Positions 25,905 to 33,821 of a stretch of DNA of 64,000 bases are shown one piece after another. Source of the stretch: Halomarinibacterium sp041392205 (GTDB lineage Bacteria; Bacteroidota; Bacteroidia; Flavobacteriales; Flavobacteriaceae); assembly GCA_041392205.1 (NCBI GenBank), contig JAWKMO010000005.1:97711-161710 (forward strand), read 5' to 3'. Under the pieces are notes generated by a model. It was not told where the DNA came from. It saw nothing but the letters and a program-made list of their open reading frames with translations, and made no database searches. The position numbers were made by a program, and so were the translations under genes. Numbering within the stretch: position 1 is the stretch's first letter; each line of letters starts with the position of its first letter.

Positions 25905-28406
25905 TTATACTAAATTAAATTGTTCAAAATGGTGATTTAAATGTTTTCGTTCTAGTAAATACCATTCAAATTTATTGAGTTCTCCAAAGACTACATTCTT
26001 CGTTTTAGCCTCCGGATGTTCTTTAAAATACTGAAGATAGGCCTCTCTGGCTTCCCTCAATTTTTGCTTTGCTGAAGTTAAATCGGGGTGCTTTAATTCC
26101 TTCATATTTGATTTTTCACGGAGTGGAAAATCATACTCCCTAGGCATTTTATCGTAGTTGTATAAAGTCGCATGTACTTTTTCCAATATTTTTTCGGGAG
26201 TAGCGATTTCAAAATCCTGAATTTCTCCTGAAGCAATTCGGTACGTATATTCCAAATGTTCTACCATTTGTTGAGGTGTTAAACCTCCCCATTGTGGTTT
26301 GGAATCTTCGGAAAGTTTTGAAAGACATTGCTCAATTTTTGAAGTAGTCATTTCCGCGAAAACAGTTTGCTTTTTCTGTACCATCGTTAACACCGTAACA
26401 ATGGCTACCAATTCATCATCGGCGTCAAACACTTCGCCGTACCATTTTACAATTCCGGAGGGCAATTCGGTTCCGCGTTGTTCACGATCTATTTTCTGTT
26501 TGCATGTTAACCGAACATAAATGGTGTCGTTGTGATAAATAGGGCGAAGGAATCTGCAATCCTCTAAGCCATAATTCGCTGCTACCGGTCCTTTATTGGG
26601 ATACACAAACAACCCGGCGGCGGCGGCCAAAATAAAGTACCCGTGTGCCGTACGCTTTTCGAAAATACTTCCGTCTAGAGAAGTGATATCGGTATGCGCA
26701 TAAAAATGATCCCACGTAAGATTGGCGAAGTTTACAATATCGCTATCGGTAATGGTACGTTTATGCGTTTGAAGCGACATGCCCGGTTCAATATCTTCCC
26801 AATGGTATTGAAAGGGATGTTGTTCGGTTTCTTTATAGGCTCCTTTGGGTTGGTAAATGCCTGTCACTTCAGTTAAGGTGGTAGGGGTGCCTTGCACGGC
26901 ACAACGCTGTAAATAATGCTTAATACCTCGCATTCCTCCCATTTCTTCGCCACCTCCGGCACGACCGGGCCCGCCATGAATTAAAGTGGGTAGCGGGGAT
27001 CCATGACCGGTACTTTGTTGGGCATTTTCACGGTTTAAAATAAGGATTCTTCCATGATGCGATGCGGCATTTACAGTGTATTCTTTTGCGATAGCGTCAT
27101 TATAAGTTACAATAGAAGAAACTAATGAACCTTTCCCCATATGCGAAAGCTGAATGGCCTCATCTAAGTTTTTATAAGGCATTAAGGTACTTACGGGTCC
27201 AAAAGCCTCCGTAATATGTGCCGCTTCATTTTTGAAGGGTTTGTCTTCCCTAAGTAATATGGGTTTCAAAAATGCTCCTTTGGAAGCATCGGCTCCCAGC
27301 GTTTCCACCTCATCAAGATTTCCATAGACAATGTTGGCAGTTTTGGCAATTTTCTGAATTTGTTCCTTAACCGATTCACATTGTTTTTTGTCTACCATAG
27401 CCCCCATACGAACTTCTTTTAAACGGGGGTCACCTATGGTGACTTTATCCAATTCTTTTCCAAGAGCTATTTGAACGTCCTCCATTAGTTTTTCAGGAAC
27501 TAGAATTCGACGGATGGCGGTACATTTCTGGCCTGCTTTAACGGTCATTTCCTTTCGAACTTCTTTGATAAACAAATCGAATTCGGGGGTTCCGGGCACT
27601 GCATCTTCTCCCAAAATAGAAGCATTCAAGCTATCGGCTTCCATGGTAAATGGCACCGATTCTTCAATGAGTTGCGGATGATTTTTAAGTAACCTACCCG
27701 TGCTTGCCGAACCTGTAAAAGTCACCACGTCTTGCGATTGCACGGTATCTAAAATAGTTTTAGCCGTACCACTAATAAGTTGAAGCGCTCCTTCAGGTAG
27801 AATTCCCGAAGCAATAATTTCTTTTACAACCGCTTCGGTTAAATAAGCCGTTTGCGGAGCAGGTAATACTACAGCCGGCATGCCTGCCATCCAGTTTACG
27901 GCACACTTTTCCAGCATTCCCCAAACCGGGAAATTGTAGGCATTAATATGAACCGCAACTCCCCGTCGAGGCACCATAATGTGATGCGCCATAAAGCGGC
28001 CGCCACGTGATAAGTCGACAGGATCTCCTTCTACATGATACGGCTGATTGGGGAATAATTTACGAAGGGAAGCATTGGCAAATAAATTACCGAAACCACC
28101 TTCAATATCAATCCAACTGTCAATTTTAGTTGCTCCCGTACGGTAACTCAATTCGTAAAAAGCATCTTTGCGTTTGGTGAGATACATTGCTAGTTTTTTC
28201 AGCATCAAGCCACGCTCTTGAAACGTCATTTTACGCAGTGTTTCTCCTTTATCTCTTCCATATTGAAGAATAGAAGGAATATCTAGCCCATCGGTTGTTA
28301 TATTGGTAAAATGCTCTCCTGTAACGGAATCCAGAATTGGTGTTCCGTCTCCATCACCATTCCTCCAATTTCCTAAGATATAATGTTGTGTTTTTGTCAT
28401 ATTCAT
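25905..28406 (-). CDS. paaZ: PaaZ: bifunctional oxepin-CoA hydrolase / semialdehyde dehydrogenase with extra C-terminal domain
   Basis: 833 residues; E. coli PaaZ has 681. Residues about 1-520 are an aldehyde dehydrogenase (AVHINAYNFPVWGMLEKCA; VTFTGSASTGRLLKNHP; the cysteine loop AGQKCTAIRRILVP). Residues about 530-680 are an (R)-specific enoyl-CoA hydratase (MaoC) domain (TITDSDIVNFANLTWDHFYA with the acidic/histidine pair, HGYFILAAAAGLF). The ring-opening and oxidation steps thus stay in one polypeptide. Residues about 690-833 are an additional helical domain resembling DinB/DUF1569 (GGLTPQQMVEHLEYTY and the tail KHLNHHFEQF). The first ATG (28406) is preceded by the family 1 repeat at 28414. 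Transcribed after paaJ, 58 bases downstream. Confidence 0.93.
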   Translation of the reverse strand: MNMTKTQHYILGNWRNGDGDGTPILDSVTGEHFTNITTDGLDIPSILQYGRDKGETLRKMTFQERGLMLKKLAMYLTKRKDAFYELSYRTGATKIDSWIDIEGGFGNLFANASLRKLFPNQPYHVEGDPVDLSRGGRFMAHHIMVPRRGVAVHINAYNFPVWGMLEKCAVNWMAGMPAVVLPAPQTAYLTEAVVKEIIASGILPEGALQLISGTAKTILDTVQSQDVVTFTGSASTGRLLKNHPQLIEESVPFTMEADSLNASILGEDAVPGTPEFDLFIKEVRKEMTVKAGQKCTAIRRILVPEKLMEDVQIALGKELDKVTIGDPRLKEVRMGAMVDKKQCESVKEQIQKIAKTANIVYGNLDEVETLGADASKGAFLKPILLREDKPFKNEAAHITEAFGPVSTLMPYKNLDEAIQLSHMGKGSLVSSIVTYNDAIAKEYTVNAASHHGRILILNRENAQQSTGHGSPLPTLIHGGPGRAGGGEEMGGMRGIKHYLQRCAVQGTPTTLTEVTGIYQPKGAYKETEQHPFQYHWEDIEPGMSLQTHKRTITDSDIVNFANLTWDHFYAHTDITSLDGSIFEKRTAHGYFILAAAAGLFVYPNKGPVAANYGLEDCRFLRPIYHNDTIYVRLTCKQKIDREQRGTELPSGIVKWYGEVFDADDELVAIVTVLTMVQKKQTVFAEMTTSKIEQCLSKLSEDSKPQWGGLTPQQMVEHLEYTYRIASGEIQDFEIATPEKILEKVHATLYNYDKMPREYDFPLREKSNMKELKHPDLTSAKQKLREAREAYLQYFKEHPEAKTKNVVFGELNKFEWYLLERKHLNHHFEQFNLV

Positions 28407-28413
28407 CTATTGC

Positions 28414-28463
28414 GACCTCTCGACTGCACTTCGACTAAGCTCAGTGACCACGCTCGAGGTGAC
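28414..28463. repeat. Intergenic palindromic repeat, family 1, long copy
   Basis: GACCTCTCGA on the left and TCGAGGTGAC on the right enclose CTGCACTTCGACTAAGCTCA and GTGACCACGC. It fills the gap between paaJ and paaZ (paaJ stop 28465, paaZ start 28406). The inner part contains CACTTCGACTAAGCTCAGTG, a second imperfect palindrome (CACT..AGTG). This copy is nearly the same as that in the E2 gene. Confidence 0.88.
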
Positions 28464-28464
28464 T

Positions 28465-29679
28465 TCATAATAATTGTACATTTTCAATAACCATGGCATA
28501 GCCTTGTCCCACACCCACACACATAGTGATTAATGCATATTTTTTGTTTTGTTGCTGTAATTCTAATGCTGCGGAATAGGCAATACGAGCTCCCGTAACT
28601 CCCAGAGGGTGTCCAATGGCTATCGAGCCCCCATTAGGATTAATACGTGAATCATCATCTTGTAACCCCCATTCTCGAATACACGCTAATGCTTGCGAGG
28701 CAAAGGCTTCATTTAACTCAATCACATCCATATCCTCCATTGTTAAACCAGCTTTCGCAAGGGCTTTATTACTCGCTTCTACGGGGCCAATTCCCATAAT
28801 TCTGGGTTCTACACCTACCACAGCCGAACTAACAATCCGAGCGATAGGTTTTAAATGGTATTTTTTTACGGCATCTTCGGAAGCGATGATGGTGGCAGCG
28901 GCGCCATCATTTAGTCCCGAACTGTTTCCCGCTGTCACACTTCCCTCTTTCTTAAAAGCTGGACGTAATTTTGCTAATATTTCTTTAGTGGTGGTTGGCT
29001 TAATAAATTCATCTTCGGAAAAGATAATGGGGTCATTTTTACGTTGCGGAATTTCCACTGAAACAATTTCTTTTGACAATCGGCCCGATTGTTGCGCTTT
29101 GACAGCCTTCATTTGACTCCAAAATGCAAACGCATCTTGGTCTTCCCGAGAGATATTATATTTATCCACAAGGTTTTCAGCGGTGTTTCCCATTCCATCA
29201 GTACCATACAACTCATGCATTTTCTGATTGACAAAGCGCCATCCAAAGCTAGAGTCATACATTTTAGCATCGGTTCCGAAGGCTGAAGAAGCTTTTGCAA
29301 TCACATACGGTCCACGCGTCATATTTTCTACTCCCCCCGCAATAAATACATCGCCATCGCCGGCTTTTATCGCCCTATTGGCATGAATCATAGCCGAAAG
29401 TCCGCTGCTGCACAGTCTGTTGACTGTTTCACCGGGCACGGTGACTGGCAGTCCTGCCAGCAGCAGTGCCATACGAGCCACATTTCTATTGTCTTCCCCT
29501 GCTTGATTAGCACAGCCTAAAATGACATCGTCAAAGGCTTCTTTAGGAATATTAGGATTACGTTTTACAATTTCAGCAATGACTAATGCTGCTAAATCAT
29601 CTGTACGGATGGCACTTAAGGTCCCTTGATAACTACCAATGGGTGTTCTAATGCCATCTATGATATATGCTTGTTTCAT
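28465..29679 (-). CDS. paaJ: 3-oxoadipyl-CoA/3-oxo-5,6-dehydrosuberyl-CoA thiolase
   Basis: 404 residues, the usual length for PaaJ/PcaF-type thiolases. It cleaves the oxo-acyl-CoA intermediates of the paa pathway to acetyl-CoA and the next intermediate. Catalytic features are all present: nucleophilic cysteine in VNRLCSSGLSAM (near residue 90), NGGSIAIGHPLGVTGAR with the histidine, and CVGVGQGYAM with the second cysteine. The MRTP-like N-terminus reads MKQAYIIDGIRTPIGSYQG, typical of PcaF/PaaJ. It starts 3 bases from the paaI stop and is followed by the family 1 repeat and paaZ. Confidence 0.95.
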   Translation of the reverse strand: MKQAYIIDGIRTPIGSYQGTLSAIRTDDLAALVIAEIVKRNPNIPKEAFDDVILGCANQAGEDNRNVARMALLLAGLPVTVPGETVNRLCSSGLSAMIHANRAIKAGDGDVFIAGGVENMTRGPYVIAKASSAFGTDAKMYDSSFGWRFVNQKMHELYGTDGMGNTAENLVDKYNISREDQDAFAFWSQMKAVKAQQSGRLSKEIVSVEIPQRKNDPIIFSEDEFIKPTTTKEILAKLRPAFKKEGSVTAGNSSGLNDGAAATIIASEDAVKKYHLKPIARIVSSAVVGVEPRIMGIGPVEASNKALAKAGLTMEDMDVIELNEAFASQALACIREWGLQDDDSRINPNGGSIAIGHPLGVTGARIAYSAALELQQQNKKYALITMCVGVGQGYAMVIENVQLL

Positions 29680-29681
29680 AT

Positions 29682-30089
29682 CTATTCTTCCCAGTCTTTT
29701 TGTGTTCTATAAACAACTCCTTTAAATAAAGCGACGAGTTCTTCTCCTCTTTTTACCTCAATTACATTAAATCCAAGTTTATTATTTACTTTTTCAATCA
29801 CACTTTCTGCTACTAGAACATCGCCTTCTTCTAGAGCTTCAATATGGTTTATGGAGGTTTCGATGGACACAGCATATTTTCCATGGGTATTGGCCGCAAA
29901 CCCGAAAGCGGTATCTGCTAAAGAATAACTAATTCCGCCATGCGCTTTATACATACTATTCAACATGTCTTTACGAACCGTCATCCCCACTTTGCATCGT
30001 CCAATTTCACATTCCAATATTTCAATCCCCAGCCATTGGCTAAAGGCATCTTGTGAAAGCATTTTGTATGGGATTTTCTCTGCTTTCAT
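29682..30089 (-). CDS. paaI: PaaI-type hotdog thioesterase
   Basis: 135 residues, hotdog fold. Key segments: MLNSMYKAHGGISYSLADTAFGFAAN, in which the HGG and the following aspartate region form the active site of PaaI, and the VSIETSINHIEALEEGDVLVAES strand. It removes CoA from hydroxyphenylacetyl-CoA and similar side products, protecting CoA pools. Length fits (E. coli 140). Its stop is 2 bases upstream of the paaJ start, and it begins one base after paaH ends; this is dense operon packing. Confidence 0.92.
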   Translation of the reverse strand: MKAEKIPYKMLSQDAFSQWLGIEILECEIGRCKVGMTVRKDMLNSMYKAHGGISYSLADTAFGFAANTHGKYAVSIETSINHIEALEEGDVLVAESVIEKVNNKLGFNVIEVKRGEELVALFKGVVYRTQKDWEE

Positions 30090-31307
30090 TTAAAAGAAGG
30101 TTTTATTCTCTATATTCATTTTCCTAAGCAAAGGCGAACATCGATAGCGGTCTTCACGATAGATTTCATACAATGCATCCATTTGTTGAACACACCAATC
30201 GATTCCTTTTTCATCTGCCCAAGCTAACAACCCTTTAGGATAATTCACTCCTTTTGTCATAGCATAATCAATATCTTGCGCAGAAGCAATATTCCAAAAC
30301 AATGCATCGGCGGCTTCGTTAATAAGCATGGCTAAAATTCGGTTAAAGATGGTTTTAGAAAGAGACGTCTCGACTGTGCCCGACGAGACAGTTTCAATTT
30401 CTTCTTTCTTCCCATTTTGGTCATAATAGTAATACCCTTTACCCGACTTTCTGCCCAACCAACCTGCTTCGCTGTAGCGTTTTTGAGTAAAGGAAGGTTT
30501 ATAGCGAGGATCGTAATAAAAAGCTTCAAAAACAGATTCGGTGACCGTATAATTTACATCGTTCCCAATAAAATCCATCAGTTCGAAAGGGCCCATTTTA
30601 AATCCGCCCAGTTCTTTCATCGCCAAATCAATTTCAGAAAAAGATGCCATTCCTTCTTCATAGATTCTAAGCGCTTCTCCATAAAAAGGGCGTGCGACAC
30701 GGTTCACGATAAAGCCTGGGGTATCTTTAGCAATGGCCACTGTTTTCCTCCAACTTTTAATGGTTTCTGAAACCATTTTTAATATTTCATTTGAAGTTTG
30801 AATGGCAGGAATTACCTCCACTAATGCCATTAAAGGCGCAGGATTAAAAAAATGTATTCCGATGCATCGTTCTGAATTTTCCAAAGCCGAAGCAATAGAG
30901 GCAATAGATAATGAGGATGTGTTTGAAGCAATAATACAGTCGCCAGAAACGTAACCTTCTAACTCTTGAAAGACTTTTTGTTTTATCTCCAAATTTTCGA
31001 CAATGGCTTCAATGACTAATTGTGAGTCTGCTAATTCCTTTAAAGAACTAACATACCGAATATTATTTTGAATACTGCTTTTCTCGATTTTATCCATTTT
31101 CCCCTTTTCTACCAATCGAGTTAAAATTTTATCTAGGGTGGCTTTTGCATTAGTAAGTGCGTCCTTATTTAAATCGAATATTTTAACAATACACCCAGCC
31201 GTGGATGCCACTTGTGCAATCCCAGACCCCATAGTCCCTGCTCCTATAACTCCCATTCTTTTGATTGGAGATTGCTGATTGCTGATTGTTGAATTTTGAT
31301 TTGTCAT
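30090..31307 (-). CDS. paaH: 3-hydroxyacyl-CoA dehydrogenase
   Basis: 405 residues. NAD-binding Rossmann domain starts at MGVIGAGTMGSGIAQVASTAG (residues 18-38), C-terminal 3HCDH domain 1 at about 200-295 (GPFELMDFIGNDVNYTV, EAGWLGRKSGKGYYYYD) and domain 2 at about 320-400 (GVNYPKGLLAWADEKGID). It oxidises 3-hydroxyadipyl-CoA. Two odd stretches: residues 1-17 (TNQNSTISNQQSPIKR) come from a low-complexity repeat and one arm of the inverted repeat around the four-helix gene; residues about 306-316 (VSSGTVETSLS) come from a family 1 palindromic repeat in the linker between the two C-terminal domains. The native start may have been M18. Confidence 0.93.
   Translation of the reverse strand: MTNQNSTISNQQSPIKRMGVIGAGTMGSGIAQVASTAGCIVKIFDLNKDALTNAKATLDKILTRLVEKGKMDKIEKSSIQNNIRYVSSLKELADSQLVIEAIVENLEIKQKVFQELEGYVSGDCIIASNTSSLSIASIASALENSERCIGIHFFNPAPLMALVEVIPAIQTSNEILKMVSETIKSWRKTVAIAKDTPGFIVNRVARPFYGEALRIYEEGMASFSEIDLAMKELGGFKMGPFELMDFIGNDVNYTVTESVFEAFYYDPRYKPSFTQKRYSEAGWLGRKSGKGYYYYDQNGKKEEIETVSSGTVETSLSKTIFNRILAMLINEAADALFWNIASAQDIDYAMTKGVNYPKGLLAWADEKGIDWCVQQMDALYEIYREDRYRCSPLLRKMNIENKTFF
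30362..30391. repeat. Palindromic repeat, family 1, short copy inside paaH
   Basis: GAGACGTCTCGACTGTG then CCCGACGAGACAG. It shares GAGACGTCTCGACTG with the E2 copy and has the same frame and orientation in the coding sequence: both are read as (A/T)VETS on the minus strand. It sits in the linker between the two C-terminal domains. Confidence 0.75.
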
Positions 31308-31705
31308 CTATTGAATTAAGATTTTAATTTATTGGATGCTGTTTTAATACTTACAACAAAAATTGAGATAAGTTCATCATTTTCTTGAATTAATTTTTTA
31401 ATCATTTCTTTATTTGAAATTAATTCTGCTCCTTTTGGAATCTTGAAATTCACCAAACACTCTCTTAACTCTTTCAATGAAATTTTCATTTTGTGCAAAA
31501 AATCTTTAGTAGACTCACCACTTCTAGCCTCTCCATAATTTAAAGCAGCTGAAGTTGCTGACCGAATTAATTGTTTTGCCAAATGCTCTGAAGCAATAGA
31601 TTTTTCGATTATTTTACACAAAGCAATGACATTTACTGAAAATTCTATGAGTCTATTTTCTAAATCATTAGGTTTCATATTTCCAAAACTCTTAAATCTC
31701 CAATC
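31263..31705. mobile_element. Candidate small mobile unit bounded by an 11-bp inverted repeat
   Basis: GATTGGAGATT at 31263-31273 and its exact complement AATCTCCAATC at 31695-31705 enclose the four-helix-bundle gene (31316-31678). The inner flank on the left has tandem GATTGCT-type units. The right arm lies in the gap before paaG and the left arm inside the 5' end of paaH. The paaH start codon (31305-31307) lies inside the unit. No transposase is present, no target duplication was found, and an 11-bp AT-rich match could be chance, so this remains a candidate. Confidence 0.35.
31316..31678 (-). CDS. Four-helix-bundle protein (S23/bIVP family)
   Basis: 120 residues without signal peptide. Signature segments of the family are present: RLIEFSVNVIALCKIIEKS, SEHLAKQLIRSATSAALNYGEA and KDFLHKMKISLKELRECL. 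Members are encoded in rRNA intervening sequences and scattered across Bacteroidota chromosomes; a relative (Avd) assists diversity-generating retroelements by binding RNA/protein. Its molecular role here is unknown. It is the only gene in the paa operon without a catabolic link; it interrupts the paaG-paaH junction and is bounded by the inverted repeat. It reads in the same direction as the operon. Confidence 0.88.
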   Translation of the reverse strand: MKPNDLENRLIEFSVNVIALCKIIEKSIASEHLAKQLIRSATSAALNYGEARSGESTKDFLHKMKISLKELRECLVNFKIPKGAELISNKEMIKKLIQENDELISIFVVSIKTASNKLKS

Positions 31706-31724
31706 GTTATTCGTTAATCTACTT

Positions 31725-32504
31725 CTAATTTCCTTTAAAATTAGGGGTTCTTTTTTCTACAAAGGCAGCTACCCCTTCGGCATAATCGTCACTTTGGGCG
31801 GCTTCTATTTGTAATTTTCCTTCTCTATCTAATTGCATTTCTAATGTGTTGGTCATCGACTCATTTAGCAATCGTTTAGTCATTCCTAAGGCTTTTGTGG
31901 GCATTTTTGAAAGGGTAATTGCTATTTTCTGAACTTCATTTTCAAAATCTTCCGAAGAAACTACTTTATAGACCATTCCTAATCTTTCAGCATCTAATGC
32001 TGAAACTATATCTCCAAGCATCATGAATGCAGAGGCTTTCTGAAAGCCAATCAGTCGAGGTAAAAAGAAGGTTCCACCACTATCAGGAATTAATCCAATT
32101 TTACTAAATGCCTGTATAAAACTCGCCTGTTCGGAAGCGATAACCACATCACAAGCTAACGCAATATTCGCTCCTGCACCTGCTGCTACTCCGTTAACAG
32201 CGGCAATGATGGGTTTTTCAATGGTTCTAATTCTTGAAACGATAGGGTTATAGTGCTCTTCCAGTATTTTTTTGAAACCGGGATTTAAGTCGGGCGATGT
32301 GACTTCTTTTAAATCCTGTCCTGCACAAAACGCTTTTCCGTTACCTGTAATGACGATGGCTCTGACTTCTGAATTTACCTCACAAGCGTCTAATTCATTT
32401 TGTAAAAGCAAGGCCATTTCGCGATTGAAACTGTTAAAGACTTCCGGTCTATTCAAATGGATCCAAGCAGTATTATTTTCAATTTTTGTAGTTATACTTT
32501 TCAT
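31725..32504 (-). CDS. paaG: 1,2-epoxyphenylacetyl-CoA isomerase
   Basis: 259 residues, crotonase family. It closely follows the PaaG pattern: GNGKAFCAGQDLKEV, KPIIAAVNGVAAGAGANIAL, SFIQAFSKIGLIPDSGGTFF with the catalytic aspartate in LIPD, and the tail RTPNFKGN. PaaG turns the ring epoxide into oxepin-CoA and isomerises later double bonds. Strong family match, stronger than for the other crotonase in the operon. It lies after paaD (3-base gap) and before the four-helix gene. Confidence 0.92.
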   Translation of the reverse strand: MKSITTKIENNTAWIHLNRPEVFNSFNREMALLLQNELDACEVNSEVRAIVITGNGKAFCAGQDLKEVTSPDLNPGFKKILEEHYNPIVSRIRTIEKPIIAAVNGVAAGAGANIALACDVVIASEQASFIQAFSKIGLIPDSGGTFFLPRLIGFQKASAFMMLGDIVSALDAERLGMVYKVVSSEDFENEVQKIAITLSKMPTKALGMTKRLLNESMTNTLEMQLDREGKLQIEAAQSDDYAEGVAAFVEKRTPNFKGN

Positions 32505-32507
32505 TGT

Positions 32508-33011
32508 TTATTTTAAACATTTAAAATAGTCAAAAGGTTCGTGACAATCATCGCATTTAAATAAAGCTTTACAGGCGGTGGAACCAAACTGACTTATCAA
32601 ATGGGTTTGTGTGCTTCCACATTGCGGGCACTTTACTAACTTTTGATTTCCCAACAAGGCGTCTTTATCTTTTGTTTCAGAGAGCGGTCGTGCAATACCA
32701 TAAGCTTCCATTTTCTGGAGTCCTTCTTCGCTAATCCAATCGGTACTCCAAGCGGGTGAAAGTACGAGTTCCACCGCTGCTTTTTTCCCTATGGCAGAAA
32801 ATGCCTTTTTTAAATCATCACCAATCATATCCATTGCCGGGCAACCCGAATAGGTAGGCGTCAATTTTATCTTTACAATTCCATCTTCCTCAATGGCTTC
32901 TCGAATAACCCCTAAATCCAACACCGAAAGCACTGGGATTTCAGGATCGGAAACTTTTTCCAGAATAGGAATTAAGTGTTTTTCGATATGTGTTTTTTCA
33001 ATAGTTGTCAT
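32508..33011 (-). CDS. paaD: 1,2-phenylacetyl-CoA epoxidase subunit PaaD
   Basis: 167 residues from ATG 33011 (MTTIEKTHIEKHL); a GTG five codons upstream is in frame, but the ATG start gives the usual N-terminus. First half: SUF-T/DUF59-like MIP18 fold (VSDPEIPVLSVLDLGVI, LTPTYSGCPAMDMIGDD). C-terminal zinc ribbon or cluster site with four cysteine-containing pairs: KCPQCGSTQ, then CKALFKCDDCHEPF and a final CLK. PaaD is thought to help mature the epoxidase metal centre. Downstream of the hairpin at 33021-33055, upstream of paaG. Confidence 0.93.
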   Translation of the reverse strand: MTTIEKTHIEKHLIPILEKVSDPEIPVLSVLDLGVIREAIEEDGIVKIKLTPTYSGCPAMDMIGDDLKKAFSAIGKKAAVELVLSPAWSTDWISEEGLQKMEAYGIARPLSETKDKDALLGNQKLVKCPQCGSTQTHLISQFGSTACKALFKCDDCHEPFDYFKCLK

Positions 33012-33020
33012 TCTTAAACA

Positions 33021-33055
33021 TCCCACCCCTAACCCCTCCCTTCAAAGGGAGGGGA
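33021..33055. repeat. Intergenic hairpin, repeat family 2
   Basis: CCCCTCCCTT (33033-33042), CA, AAGGGAGGGG (33045-33054): a perfect 10-bp stem with a tiny loop, preceded by CCCACCCCTAA. It stands in the paaC-paaD gap. The same CCCCTCC/GGAGGGG arms appear at 25877-25897. Confidence 0.85.
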
Positions 33056-33065
33056 AAGCGTCGTT

Positions 33066-33821
33066 TTACCAATTCATATTTGGATAGGTTCGTTGCATGT
33101 ATTGTAAATCGGCTAAAAGATAGCCCATGTGCTCGGTATGGATTCCTTGCTTTCCTCCTTTTTGAAAGTAAGTTTTTTCAGGAATGGCAAGTGTTGCTTC
33201 TTTTAATAAATCTGAAACTTCGGTATAGTAGTTTTCTTTTACTTCTGAAAGATGTACTCCAATTCCAGCTTTTACAGCTAAATCATCTGTTTCTGTCATT
33301 TCAAAAAGCTCATTGGTATACTGCCACAAACTATCAATTGCTTCTTGCATTTTTTGGTTGCTTTCTTCAGTTCCATCACCTAGTCGTTTAACCCAATCAC
33401 CTGAAAAACGTTTATGATAACCAACTTCCTTGATAGCTTTTTTTGCAATTGCAGAAAGTGTTTCATCCTTACTTTGCTGAAGTTTTTCAATAAATAAATA
33501 GTTAAAGACATCGAATAAATATTGCCGTGCAATAACAAATCCGAAATGGGTATTGGGCTGCTCTACAAGGAGTACATTTTTATATTCACGTTCTTTTCGC
33601 AAATAAGCGACATCATCTTCTGTTTTGTGAATATCTGAAAGTTTTGCAGCATATTGATAATAGCTTCGGGTTTGTCCAAACAAATCCAAAGCAATGTTGG
33701 TTAATGCGATGTCGGTTTCCAAATTGGGCCCGTGACCACAAAGCTCTCCTAATCGCTGACCAAGAATTAGATTATTGTCTGCAATTCCTAAAATGTAATT
33801 GTATAAACTTTGGTTATCCAT
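33066..33821 (-). CDS. paaC: 1,2-phenylacetyl-CoA epoxidase subunit PaaC
   Basis: 251 residues, all-helical ferritin-like fold. Signatures: LGIADNNLILGQRLGELCGHGP near the start, LTNIALDLFGQTRSYYQYAA, AIKEVGYHKRFSGDWVKRLGDGT. PaaC is the structural, non-catalytic partner of PaaA in the oxygenase complex that epoxidises the phenyl ring. Length fits (E. coli 248). It overlaps the paaB stop by one base at 33821 and is followed by the family 2 hairpin and paaD. Confidence 0.95.
   Translation of the reverse strand: MDNQSLYNYILGIADNNLILGQRLGELCGHGPNLETDIALTNIALDLFGQTRSYYQYAAKLSDIHKTEDDVAYLRKEREYKNVLLVEQPNTHFGFVIARQYLFDVFNYLFIEKLQQSKDETLSAIAKKAIKEVGYHKRFSGDWVKRLGDGTEESNQKMQEAIDSLWQYTNELFEMTETDDLAVKAGIGVHLSEVKENYYTEVSDLLKEATLAIPEKTYFQKGGKQGIHTEHMGYLLADLQYMQRTYPNMNW

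Noticed and set aside
29440..29475. CTGGCAG..CTGCCAG palindrome in paaJ
   Set aside because: It encodes conserved residues of the thiolase active region, occurs once, and is likely chance in coding sequence.
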